In this document: positions 46,266 to 57,348 of the stretch, in pieces
Position numbering within the stretch: position 1 is the stretch's first letter
Layout: every line of letters begins with the position of its first letter
Assembly: GCA_944548615.1 (NCBI GenBank)
Contig: OX155957.1
Coordinates: 1,056,275 to 1,120,274, forward strand
Origin: Micropterix aruncella
Lineage: Eukaryota; Arthropoda; Insecta; Lepidoptera; Micropterigidae
Direction of reading: 5' to 3'
DNA: 64,000 bases
Translations under genes and position numbers: made by a program
Notes under the pieces: model-generated
What the model was told of the DNA's origin: nothing
The model's database searches: none
The model's input: the letters and a program-made list of their open reading frames with translations, nothing else

Positions 46266-46862
46266 TTGTAACGGCCCTTAAGTACCGTTACATGCGATCA
46301 ACAAATGCATCGATTTCCAGTGAAATACACTGACAAAATTCAGTTATTATTTTGACTCGTGTAGCGATGAATCAGCACGATGAAACAATACTTTTACTCG
46401 GAATATTTCGGATTGCATCATTTCCCGGCCTATATAAACCGGCGAAAAGCAACCAAAGTATCATTCCTCGATTGATCACCTCCCCCGAGGTTGCGACGGC
46501 ATACTCGGTACCCCTCTCACGAGGTCGCTCAACGAGTCCGGCTCCTTGGTTTCCTTTCCTTACCTTTCCCCGTCGCGAAGCGTCAGTCTATAATCCCGCA
46601 GACTTGATCCGTGCCCAGTACAAGATACTAGGAGCACGAATACAATCCTCATCCATATACCCTCGTAACTGCAGTCGCGCATCAATACACTCGCGACAAC
46701 ATAACCTATTCGGGAAGCGTTATAACTGGCAATATCAAACTTTCAATCGATTCAATAAATACCTTCTGTTTCACTCAAAACCGCCTTTCAATACGGAGTT
46801 AACTCGTAAGTTAATACGACCACCTCACACCCAACAACTTGTAGTCTAGTGAGGGGTGGTCT
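46266..46862 (+). repeat. Probable LTR (solo or remnant)
   Basis: Begins TGTAACGGCCCTTAAGTACC, where a short palindrome (GTAACGG...CCGTTAC) forms the tip. A TATA box CCTATATAAACC (about 46429-46440) is followed some 25 bases later by CAAAGTATCATTCC, and AATAAATACC lies near 46757. Promoter, R-like region and poly(A) signal in that order suggest an LTR. A 165-codon frame (46352-46849) crosses all of it and is probably incidental. No gag-pol sequence adjoins; the exact 3' edge is uncertain. Confidence 0.5.
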
Positions 46863-46952
46863 CTCACAACCCAAAGAGAAATATTTTCGATTTATATTTT
46901 TTTTCTGATTTTTTTTAAAATCAAACGGTATACACAAGTACATGTCATTAGG

Positions 46953-47139
<187 letters not shown>

Positions 47140-47382
47140 TAATTGTTTTATTTTATATTGAAAACATTTCTCTTTATGTGAAATATTTTCTATTTAAGGT
47201 GACATACCGACAGGTGGTCACCAATGGGGTTCCGTTTGTACAGTTTAGTAAGGATCACTAATAAAAGGTGACGAAAGCCGTGTAAAGTGACGTCATTTCA
47301 AAAGTAAACCTTATAACATGTTTACTTTTTATAAAAATATATGATTGCAATTCGTATTAAAAAAATATTTTGAGGTTTTGTT

Positions 47383-48214
47383 TAAATAAATTAATAGTAT
47401 AAAAAAACACTAAAAACACGCTTTATACGGGCACTTATGTCAATATAAAATCGAAGACTATCGCGGTTGTTTGACATTATAAATAGGATAGAAAACGAAT
47501 TTACCGCGTGAAATTTGTAGCACCCGACGTTTCGGTGACGTTGCAGCCGCCGTTGTCCAGGGTAGTCTACCCTGCACAACGGCGGCTGCAACGTCACCGA
47601 AACGTCGGGTGTTACAAATTTCACGCGGTAAATTCGTTTTCTATCCTATTTTTAACCTATGTCAATATTTACACTACTTACACTCAATATTTACAAGTCA
47701 ATATATAATAGGTTTGTTATAACCTTGAAACCTGATCGTGTTCAAAGTCCATTACGTGACCTTTCTCACAAGTGCAAACACGACTATGATACGATATTCC
47801 ATCATGGAATGCCAGTTCCTGTCTTTCGGCTTTATCATCAGATCTTGAAACTTAATCGTGGTCAAAGTTCATTACAAGACCTTTCTAACAAGTCCAAACA
47901 CGGCTACGATACGATATTCCATCATGGAATGCCAGTGCCTATCTTCCGGATTCATCATCACACCTTGAAACCTAATCGTGGTCAAAGTTCATTCCAAGAC
48001 TTTTCTAACAAATCCAAACACAGCTATGATACGATGTTCCATCATGAAGTTCCGGTTCATATCTTCCGACTCCATCATCAGATCAGTTCGACAGTACCAT
48101 ATTATTGTATTATCATAAGAACTACATACAGCTGCCAATTTTCATGACGCTACGATCCTTGGAAGATGGTTAAATTAGTTACTTTAGATTCCATTACATA
48201 GTTAGTTTCATACA
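47383..48214 (+). repeat. Family D repeat with three 120-bp tandem units, interrupted
   Basis: Same family as 23686-24162. Units start at 47724, 47844 and 47964 (one more than in the other copy). A 212-bp Penelope terminal-repeat dimer sits at 47447-47658. Confidence 0.88.
47447..47658. mobile_element. Penelope terminal-repeat dimer (head-to-head)
   Basis: Two inverted copies of the segment seen at the ends of the Penelope copy (CACCCGACGTTTCGGTGACG and its complement) meet near 47565. The 10-bp duplication ATGTCAATAT (47437-47446, 47659-47668) flanks the insert; the intact site is at 23739-23748. No coding sequence remains. Confidence 0.85.
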
Positions 48215-48262
48215 GGTCGAACTAATAAAAGCGTTGTAAAAATAAATAATAGTGTGTATTTA

Positions 48263-48319
48263 AAAATCTAAATAGTGTGTACCACCAAAGGCTCATGACG
48301 ATATTCCCATAGCCTCAAT
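48263..48319 (-). CDS. Possible terminal exon of an unassigned gene
   Basis: A good acceptor TTTTTCTGTTTGCAG precedes an open segment GLRLWEYRHEPLVVHTI and stop. It is in phase with a candidate upstream exon (about 48525-48565, MDEGESFIFRIRIIAG) ending at a CAG/GTGAGA donor. LWEY...PLVVHT faintly recalls the C-terminus of UBASH3-type histidine phosphatases, but I do not rely on that. Confidence 0.25.
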
Positions 48320-48663
48320 CCTGCAAACAGAAAAATAACATATAGAAAATATTCTATTTCAATCCACTTATACGACGTAGAGCAACGATAAAAGCCAAAG
48401 AGATGTCTCAAAGGAGCAAGCGTGATTTGAATTTGCGAAGTGAATGTCATTTGTATGGCATCCGCCCGCGATTATTGATTTAAGGGCCGGAGGAAGGATG
48501 AAGGCCACATAACTCTCACCTGCGATAATACGAATTCTAAAAATAAACGATTCACCCTCGTCCATAGGAGATGTAAATGTCAGTTTGATTTAATTCTGTC
48601 GATCCAATATAAGGGTAAAATTTCATAAATATTGCACGCGATTATTTGTTTACTTACATGTTT

Positions 48664-48890
48664 ATTTTATAGCAGTATCTCTATAAGATCTTTTTTGTAC
48701 CATGGCGAGCGATATGCAATTCTCATAGGTTTGAGGTCTCTCGTGCCAATACCAACCACAGAAAAAACTCTATCGCTTACAGGCTGATGTCCACATACGA
48801 TTACCGTTTCTCCACCGTAAACATTTTTGGCCTTCCGACGCGCGTCAAGAAACTACTCAAGTAAATTGAACCTGGTGAGTCTGCTTCTGG
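48664..48890 (-). pseudogene. Open segment of an unassigned gene with one internal stop
   Basis: Minus strand after a TTGTCCAG acceptor: SRLTRFNLLE, TAG, then FLDARRKAKNVYGGETVIVC, GHQPVSDRVFSVVGIGTRDL, KPMRIAYRSPWYKKD and stop. Composition is protein-like. GETVIVCGH could be the second catalytic-His segment of a histidine phosphatase. The TAG, if not a sequencing error, makes this a pseudogene or an exon in another arrangement. AATAAA overlaps the end. Confidence 0.3.
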
Positions 48891-48899
48891 ACAAATTTA

Positions 48900-49341
48900 A
48901 AAAAATGTATACCTACATATTTACTTAAACGACGTATCTATATTATATCTTTATCTATATATCTACAAACCATCGTCCTTTACCATCGTATCTATATTAT
49001 ATATCTATATAACCATAAACCATCGTCCAACTCCTTCTTAATCACTTTCAATTCCCCACCTTTCCCGGCAGATTTTTATTTATACATAATATTTAACTTG
49101 ATTTTGTTTTTTCGTTAAGACGTATTCCAGTCAATGTTTTAATTTAATTCTAGTCAAGACGTTTATAGTCAATGATTAAGACGTATTCTACCTGTTTAAT
49201 AAATACGTCAGCTGTATATTCGAATTATAGAACCATTGTTAAAATTATATAATTTAATCCTAATATAATTAGGTTTATAGACAACGTTTTGTTTGAGTAT
49301 CAATAAAGAAATTAATTGAAATAAAAATTAAATTAAATTAA
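48900..49341. other. Unassigned AT-rich sequence
   Basis: A short direct repeat TATCTATATTATAT...ACCATCGTCC occurs twice near 48940-49030. Nothing else. Confidence 0.35.
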
Positions 49342-49570
49342 CCCCTCCTATGGCGGGGTAAAATTTCTACCCGGGATAGTTTTGCGCATAACTTTTAAAC
49401 TACTATACGGATCGTAAAAAGAATAACTGCAAAATGATCACATTGAATTTGAAATATTATAACATTACAACATTATCTCGTAAAACAATTAAGATAATAA
49501 TGAATAAATATTACAGTTAGCACAGCGCGGAAAGCGTCTAACCAAAAATGGTTAGCTCACATAGGAAGGG
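49342..49570. mobile_element. Miniature piggyBac-like element
   Basis: Left TTAA (49338-49341) then CCCCTCCTATGGCGGGG; right end reads inward CCCTTCCTATGTGAGC, with flank CTAA instead of TTAA. Interior (CGGATCGTAAAAAGAATAACTGC) is shared with the element at 3444. Confidence 0.65.
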
Positions 49571-49833
49571 CTAAGATCAAAGACCAAACAAATGATGGTT
49601 TTTCTAATGACCGCGAAGTATTTATCATGACAGATGGAGCTCCATGTCGATGAAGTATCACATCACTTTATTATCGTGACTTCTTGTCATATAGATACTG
49701 AAAACAGAAAATACACCTAACCCGTTCTACCATCCAAGAGGTGGTGAATTTTATGGAATAGTATAGCTTTCCAAACATTGGAAATTACACCCGTTGAGTC
49801 CTTGAGCATTCTTTAACCAAGCATTCCTCAAGC

Positions 49834-50268
49834 ACTGCCCCGGCATTCTGAAGTAGCGATACGATACGTCAACGATATTGAATTCGATATCGTCCTCGAT
49901 CCGACTACTTGACTGATTCTGTTTCAGAATCGTCAGCTAATCTCGGAACTTGATACCTCCTACGTGATTCCCACCCCGATATCCTGCTTTGATTGGCCAG
50001 GGTCGGCCGTTTAGCAGAGAGCGGCTAATGTTCAATGTGTATGCTGAGCATGCTTAGTGCTTTCAGCGAAGGGCAATTCGGATCGCGTCCTTTATTTAAT
50101 AAATCAAATATCCGTATATCTCGGCGCTGTATTCAAAAGTCACTCATCTTGTGTTTGAATAGTCGGTAATTATTGCAATAGTCGGTAATAATATTTTCAG
50201 AATCGCAAATATCAACGAGTGACGACAATCGTGTATCGTGTCGTCGCTTCAGAATCCGGGGGCAGGTT
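49834..50268. mobile_element. MITE with about 40-bp terminal inverted repeats
   Basis: Left CTGCCCCGGCATTCTGAAG and, inward from the right, CTGCCCCCGGATTCTGAAG, both continuing into CGA-rich stretches. About 435 bp, non-coding. No clear target duplication. Confidence 0.65.
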
Positions 50269-50269
50269 A

Positions 50270-51858
50270 TGCTTCGATTGTCTTCTATAGATAGTCGATT
50301 CTCTAACCATAGCTCAAGCAGTCAGGATTCTTTGCGTTTCATCTGGCAATATACGTACTAAAGGTATTGGCCACAAAACGAACAGTATTTGTTTTTCGTA
50401 AAATGCTCCTAAATAAATTACTAAACGTGTATTTTTCATGTAAAAATGCTTTTGCTATATTCACAATCTGATTATTGTGTGCTCTCTTTCAACATTTCAG
50501 GTAAATTCTACATTTAACTCTCTGTTTGACATTATATAAATACGACGCGCATCCAACAGCCATTTTGCTTTGTCATTTTGACGGTTCGATCGAAATCCGG
50601 CCAAGCCGCTAAAATATCCACAAAATCAGAAGCTAATAAAATTCGCAAAAATATTTTACAAACGCAGCAAACGAGAGGAGTAACGCAATTGACATTCCGG
50701 AGCACTGCTGAAGCATCTCCTTGGTATACTTAGCTTGCTGACGACTATAGAATGAAAACAGGCACTCGAGCATTATTTAAGTACGAGTCGATGCTTAAAC
50801 ATCGACTATAGATTCGGGTCAGTCACTGCGAAGCAAGGAGACTCTATGGAATAATTATAAAGAGTGTAGCTAAAAAAATAAACATTGAAGAAGAAATTAC
50901 TAAGTGTGTATTAGTTTTGGAATATGGCTAGTAATTTCGTTGAAAGTGATTCTTTATATTAATTGTTATATCGTCATGTCATCATCACATAAATCATGAC
51001 GATTTGACTTTACAATAGGTAAAATATGCATATTTCAAAAATAATGTATTTTATGTAGAACATATTTTATTTTTCAATTAAAGAGCCAAAAGTAAATATT
51101 CAGCCGTCCCTTTTGCGCGCGACATTTTCGCGCGTAAAATCGGCGCGAGTCGACGGCCTTGAGAAAAACGACCATAACTTGTAAAAAAACTATACGGATC
51201 ATAAAAAGAAGAACTGCAAAATGATCGCATTGAAATTTGACATATAAAACATTATAACCTTATCTCTTAAAACAATTAAATATTGTTTTATTTAACTTAT
51301 TACCCAAATAACAATAACCCAAATTTTAACATAATAAAATATAAAAAGTTGTGCCTTCAATAATATCCAATCCTTCATTTTACTCAAACCAATGTGTTTG
51401 TGGGAACTTAGATCTTATTATGATTTTGTTCCTTAGTAAAGGCATTGATTGTACCTATATCCTAATTAGATTGCTAAACATCAGAGAATGACTTGGTAAC
51501 CCTTTTGAAACGGCGAAATGCAGGTTGTGATTATAGCATCGCTGGTCTAATAGAATTTTAATTGGCCATCGATAATAGCATTCATAATGAATGGTTTTTA
51601 TAAAGGACGTGATCGATTATAAAACCCAATAAATTAACCAATGGCAACAATAGTAACACTATGTTGTTATTGTCATTATCGAATTTTTAAATAGGCTGAT
51701 TATATCATAGACATAATACGGCGAGATAGAATGCAATTCATTAGTCTATCTATACTTTAAAGTGGGTTATTATTACATATTCAAACTTGTTCACCTAATT
51801 AAAAAAAATCGGTTGTGTCAAGTCAAGGTCTCGCCATCTGGTATCACCATCCCGATAA
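50270..51858. other. Unassigned sequence with a promoter-like stretch
   Basis: ATTATATAAATACG at about 50532 followed by CATCCAACAGCC resembles a core promoter with downstream start, but no gene follows. Near 51090-51260 a fragment shares ACTATACGGATCATAAAAAG with the TTAA elements. Confidence 0.3.
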
Positions 51859-52199
51859 CCCCCCCCCCCCTTCCGATAGCGAATATATTTTTGTCTGAAA
51901 CAATAAACGTCCTAAATATTTGAGTATTAAATCACTCTAGATAAGGCGGGACAGGAACCCACGAAAGAAGATGAATATTATAAAGAGAAGAATATTTTTG
52001 ACCGAAACTTCATACATTATGAATACTTGGGTGTCTAGTATATTAAAGTACTCTAGATAAGGCGGGACAGGAACTTACATAGGGAGAAGATTATCGGAAG
52101 AAGAAGAATATTTTCGTCCGAAACTTTCTACATCTTGAATATCTAAGCATCTTTTTAAACACTCTAGATAAGGGGGGAGAGGAACCCATGGAAGAAGAA

Positions 52200-52335
52200 G
52201 AATTGAATAGAATAGAATAACTTTATTGTGCTATAAAAATATAATGAATATTACACTTGTTTTATAAAAAGACAATTTATGCACATATGGCGGACTTATC
52301 GCTATAGCGATGTCTTACAGTCAACCATAAGGCTA
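52200..52335 (-). pseudogene. RTE-like LINE 3' UTR end
   Basis: GAATAGAATAGAATAACTTT is the tail and ATGGCGGACTTATCGCTATA the terminal 3' UTR motif of RTE-like elements (read on the minus strand). Inserted in family S. Confidence 0.55.
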
Positions 52336-52359
52336 GATTTTTTTCGACCGAAACTTCGC

Positions 52360-52495
52360 TATCCCCCAACCCTCACCCCCACCCCTCAACCCTCTCTCTC
52401 CCCCTCCCCCCAATCAACCCCCTTCACCACCACGCAACGTTCCTCCTTTCCCCCTAAACCCCATCTAAACACCACCCCCCCAAAACCCCATTTAC
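52360..52495. repeat. Polypyrimidine (C-rich) tract
   Basis: About 135 bases almost free of G on the plus strand, with many C-runs. The minus strand is correspondingly G-run rich. An 80-codon frame across it is compositional. Confidence 0.8.
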
Positions 52496-52720
52496 ATACT
52501 AAGCATTTGGGTATCTATTAAAGCACTCTAGATAAGGCGAGATAGGAACTCACGGAAGAAGAAGAATATTTTCGTCCAGAACTGTATACATCCTGAGTAG
52601 GTACTTAATCTTTTTTCTTCGAAGTTGAAGAATTCTAGATAAGGCGGGATAGGAACCTACGGAGAAGAAAAATAACGGTAGAAGAAGAACATTTTGGATC
52701 CCCCCCCCCCCCCCGACAGC

Positions 52721-53230
52721 AAATATAGTATTGTAGTATTTTCGTGGTATTAAAATGGCTATTTTCCAATATGGTTCGGCATAGCAAACAACCCGTTATG
52801 AACGGGCGTATCTACTAGCACAGATGCTATCCTTTTTTCAGCGAATATTATTCCAAAATTACAAAGGTATCTATGTAGGTGTTGTTAGAGCAATTCCATA
52901 ATAATAACAGACCAAGGCCATAATTTCAGAGTCTGCGACGTTGATGCTATAATAACGATGGAAGTTTCCAGTCTGGTAGTTATTTAATTCCGAGAAGACC
53001 GTCGACGCTCGTTTGAGCTCCCGGCGCGGCCCACCGACAGAGACTTGCCGTTTTAATACTGGGAAAAACTTTACTTTTCTACTCGAACAATTTCGCAAAC
53101 CATACGTTTAAGAGTGTCTATAATGTAACTTAGTGCGCAAACCTAACATAGGAGTTGGTAAAACGCCTGCCTGGACCAATCATATATTGAATAATGGAGG
53201 AACACGAGCGACGCTTGTAAACTTTTATAT
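52721..53230. other. Unassigned sequence
   Basis: A 75-codon minus frame (52871-53098) has no known motif. Confidence 0.3.
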
Positions 53231-53955
53231 TACACTAGCTGACCCGTGCCCACTTCGTTGGGCGGTAAAACTTTTTACCTGTGATGAAATTATGAGTGTG
53301 GTTCGGTTAGTACTGAGTGCCAAAAGAAGGGTTATATTTTTACTGCATATGTATGATGTATTTGCATGCCAATTTGACTAAAATACCGTTATTTGTGAGT
53401 GTCTTCTTGTGAGTGTCTTATTTGTGAGCGTATTATCTCTTTATCTATTTATGCAGTAAAAGGGAAAAGTCTTTTGTTTTAAACGCTTGAGACGATAATT
53501 TACTTATTTTGATAAGAATTCATAATTGTTGATAATATGACCAATAAACATGACCTAGCGATTTATTTAAATATTAAAAAAAAATATAAAATTCTACTTT
53601 TTGTGACTAAAATATAAAACTTACATATGCTGTCCCTGACTTTTTTGTAGGCATTATCAAGCTCTACAACTTTTCTCTAGAACTTAATCATATATCTCTC
53701 ATCGTTAAGGCAGCGTTATTTAGAAACGTTTTCGTTCGACCGCTTATTCTCCGACTTACTTTGCAAATCCGACTACCAAGAAAAAGTCTTTTAATTTTTC
53801 GGATTAATATATAACCTATGACACTTACAAATAACGTGGCTTTCTATTGGTAAAAGAATTTTCAAAATCGGTTCAGTAGATCCAGAGATTACTTCCTACA
53901 ACATCACAAACTTTACCTCTTTATAATATTAGTATAGATTAGTATAGATTACATT
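53231..53955 (+). repeat. Family C interspersed repeat, complete copy
   Basis: Starts ACTAGCTGACCCGTGCCCAC and ends TATAATATTAGTATAGATT. This start/end pair marks a repeat common in insect genomes. Contains AAATCGGTTCAGTAGATCC. Copy two is at 57430-58140. Confidence 0.75.
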
Positions 53956-54095
53956 ACTTTCGTATCCAATTGGCGAATTACCACAACACTGTAACAGTGT
54001 TGTACACAGCAATATACACGCTACTGTAAGTAACAGGTAATTGCTACTAGGTTTTTGCACGATACTAGTTTTAGTATCTTATCTATGCTAGACAA
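53956..54095. repeat. Repeat fragment shared with 2515-2665
   Basis: ATCCAATTGGCGAATT followed by a small palindrome CAACACTGTAACAGTGTTG. Lies directly against family A. Confidence 0.55.
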
Positions 54096-54640
54096 TTAGA
54101 GTTGTCAACTACAACGCGCGAACCCATCAGCTCAGAAAGTTTTAACGATATTAGATCGTTCTGTCTCCAGTGAGGTGAGCGCAAAAGACTTGGGACGAAA
54201 ACTGTCACTGTCTGTTTACGCCAACTACCGGTCAGAGGCCAACGGCATACGGCGAGGCACCGGGAAAGGTACTCAGCGGGCAACCTCGCCTTCTGACTAC
54301 CAGTTTGGAAGGATATCTCCGTCTGGAATTAACCTTCAGGATACCTCCTGCCTCCTGGTTACAGGATCGAGGACGCTCGTGCTGTCCTCTCCCTTATGAA
54401 ACGGTGATACGGTGTCTACCGAATCTATCGCGGACCACGGCATCCTTTGCCCGTCTTATTCATCCGGGATCGAGTGACCGAATGGTCGTTTCAAGAGCAG
54501 TCGCCATAAGGTTAACAACTACCCTCGCTCTATAGGAAACAATATTGTTCCAAGACTCCCCCGGCTGTTAGTTGCACAATCGATTGGCTGACGCCGCACG
54601 GTGCGCAAACCGCCTAGGAGCGCCCGACCTATGTTAGACA
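54096..54640 (-). repeat. Family A copy, moderately diverged
   Basis: GTCAACTACAACGCGCGAAC at the start, then family landmarks in order (TCTATCGCGGACCACGGCAT; GTTTCAAGAGCAGTCGCC; CTATAGGAAACAATATTG). It ends at GGAGCGCC, lacking the last 180 bp of the reference. Confidence 0.85.
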
Positions 54641-54689
54641 AATAATTCAGTATCATATCTGCAACAAATAATTATAAACAAATAAATAT

Positions 54690-55115
54690 ATTAAAAAGAA
54701 TAAAAAACACAACCAACAGGCGGTTGTTTTTTAATTCTATTTAATAGAAAGTGATATATTGTATATATATATATATATATATATATTTACTTTTATTACG
54801 GTTTTTTATGAATTATTTGTGGTATATGCATTTATCTATATAAATAGATGTATATTTCCGGAATATCAGACCTTTCATTTGACACTAAACATGATATATT
54901 TATGTTAATGTATTAACACTTGGACATTTGGACATTTAAACAACTAATTACTTGATATTTGAAGTTAAGGTATCCTGTGGCACTCTAGCTGACATAACAA
55001 TTATAACAATACTACACACTTCTAAATCGGTTCAAGCGTTTAGAAGTTATGGTGGAATAAAGAAAACGGAAAACATACATAGATGAATATATTACACTTC
55101 TTTTTTGTTGGGCAG
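54690..55115 (-). repeat. Family B interspersed repeat, full copy
   Basis: Complete version on the minus strand, from AAAAAGAATAAAAAACACAA to TTTTTTGTTGGGCAG, with a (TA)n at 54762-54787. Confidence 0.78.
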
Positions 55116-55119
55116 TGGT

Positions 55120-55780
55120 GTAATAATCGTGTATCGATATAGTGAGAGTGAATGTTAACATCAGTTACAGCTTCTATTAGGCGCTGTCTCGTAAACATTG
55201 AGTAATGGTATATGAACGCTGAATACATAGTCATTACTACTTTACTGAAATATTCCTTGCATGAGGTCCTCTTTTGCAAAAGGATGATTCTATTAATGGT
55301 TGCGGCATTTCCATAAAATAGTAGTCCATAAATCATTAATGATCTGAATTACGCCAAATATACTAATTTAGCTGCCACGAAACAACAATGAGACCTCAGA
55401 AAAATATCCGAAATGGGCGGACACGCGAAGAAATAGGCTGGGTCAATTTCGTAGGGTTTGACCAATATGAGATATAGAGAGATTTTATCCGCTCCAGCAA
55501 TAGATCAAAATCGACCTTATTAAATGCGCTACTGAAATCTAAGAGTGTCAAAATTGTGAGTTTTCTATTATCCATAGCACATCTAATGTCACTTGGGACT
55601 TTGACTAGAGCTGAGGTAGTGCTGTGACCAGGGCGAAAACCGGACTAGAGAGAATTAAGTAGTCTATAAGAGACTATGAATGGGATTTAGTTGGATATAT
55701 GCGACGCGTGCACGTGCTCGAGAAAATAGGCAATATGAAAATTGGTATATAGTCTTTCGGTAGCTAAAAGAGTAGACAGT
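55120..55780 (-). pseudogene. LINE ORF2 fragment with RT motif A, internally deleted
   Basis: Upstream part (55480-55650, minus) reads GHSTTSALVKV and LTLLDFSSAFNKVDFDLLLE (RT motif A). Downstream part (55040-55336) reads IYGLLFYGNAATINRIILLQ. Motifs B-E between them are missing, so there is an internal deletion near 55370. Confidence 0.72.
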
Positions 55781-55784
55781 CTAC

Positions 55785-55880
55785 CCTAGATAACGGCGGC
55801 TGCAACGTCGTCGAAACGTCGAGTGTTACAACTTCACGCGTTAAATTCGTTTTTCATCTTATTTATAATATCAAACAACT
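55785..55880 (-). repeat. Penelope terminal-repeat fragment
   Basis: GTCTACCCTAGATAACGGCG, AACGTCGTCGAAACGTCGAG and TTTATAATATCAAACAACTG match the Penelope ends at 32967 and 47447, with more divergence. Confidence 0.7.
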
Positions 55881-56224
55881 GTGATGGTGTCTGATTTCAA
55901 TGCATAAGTGGTTTCCTTTATTATAAAAAAAATACTCATTTCATTTATCATAATATTATGTGTCAATTTTACGCATAATAATATTTTATTCAGTGTTAAA
56001 AGTGGTTCAATATTGAAGTAGCATTCGTCCGAAGGCACAGCTCGATCGCCCACGGACTATTTCTGAAAGACTTATTTCTGAAAGAAACATTTTTAAATGG
56101 TACAGCTAGAAGCCACTCTCCACTCTGAAATAAAATGAATCGATGCCACTCACTGTGAAAATGTCAATAAGCAATAATTGAAGAGAAATTTTATTTCGTT
56201 GTTTCAGTTTAGAGAAAACTGAAA

Positions 56225-56735
56225 ATGGGAAATAAAGCGAACAAAATAGATAACTCATATATAAGTCATGTACGGGACGGTCTTATGTGGCGTGCAGCCA
56301 ACAGGCAGATAACTTATATTATGCAACAGAAGCGCGCGATCCGCACAATAGCGCGTGTGTCGCTTGGTACTACTGTAAGGCCTCCGTTTATAGATTTGCG
56401 CGTACTGTCGCTGGCGTCTATCTATATAATAGAAGTAGCGCTGTACGTTCACAGAAATGTCGCCGAATTTTAAGTGAATATTGTCCATCACCACTATCCA
56501 ACTAGATCCCAAAGCAAGCTAGGTTCGGTGAGTCATGCAGTATCTAAGTCGGATAGGCTAGCATATGTCGCCGGCTCAGCAATCACTCGGCGTGTTTCAG
56601 AGCCGGTAAGAAGTATCTCACAGATAGGGCGTTTTACTCACTGGAGGAATATTAGTGTGATGTCTAAAATCAATAGTGTTAATGATTTTCTTTGTAAAGT
56701 GTTTAGTTATCTCTGTGTTTTCTTGCGTTTTTGAT
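56225..56735 (+). pseudogene. CR1/Jockey-like LINE, ORF2 C-terminal fragment
   Basis: Reads GLMWRAANRQITYIMQQKRA, IRTIARVSLGTTVRPPF, IDLRVLSLASIYIIEVALYV, then after a frame change HHYPTRSQSKL. These are post-RT motifs of a CR1/Jockey-type ORF2. Confidence 0.7.
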
Positions 56736-56739
56736 AACA

Positions 56740-57348
56740 AAATATTTTTTGTCTTTCTATTCCTTTGTCATTTCTTACATTTTCATGTTATATTTACAAT
56801 AATAAAACATCTTTCCTTACCTTTATTATGACTAGTATACCATTATACTAATAATATGAATAATGTATATGTAGCTAATGGAGGAAAAATACTATGGAAA
56901 TTCGTCTACTATGCTGTTGGTGTTTGTTATGGTACGGTATGGAGATCATGCCGTACGACTGTACGACATGACGCGCAATCCCGCAAGTATTTGCAGTAGT
57001 CCGGTCTGGAGATCTTGAAGGGCGATCACTCGAAGCGTTTAGACTTTGCAGACGCTGTTCAAAATATTAGGTAGGTAAAGCAAGAGGGCTCGGTTTTTTT
57101 TTGTAACATTGACGCAGCGTTACTGTCGCAAGAAGGAGGCGTTCAATATAACATAGGAACAGCATTTTTTTAAATTCATGAGCTACTCAAAATGTCGCTA
57201 CATTTAAAAAAATCATTTTGATTTCAAATATTGCATAATACTTGCGTCATAAACAAAATCCAGCCAAGCCTATAAGGGTTATCAGCTATTTTAGGCAAGT
57301 TTTAATCAAAAGTACGCCGATTTTGTGTCCTTGGAATAGGTATATATA
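56740..57348. other. Unassigned sequence
   Basis: AT-rich start, then mixed; no gene or repeat recognised. Confidence 0.3.

Larger units (their letters stand above)
51859..52720 (-). repeat. Family S degenerate tandem array, inverted relative to 26220
   Basis: At least five units of CTCTAGATAAGGCGGGACAGG...GAAGAAGAAGAATATT...CGTCCGAAACTT. C-runs at 51859 and about 52697 are followed by CGATAGCGAATAT or similar, the same junction as at 27581-27613. Confidence 0.78.
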
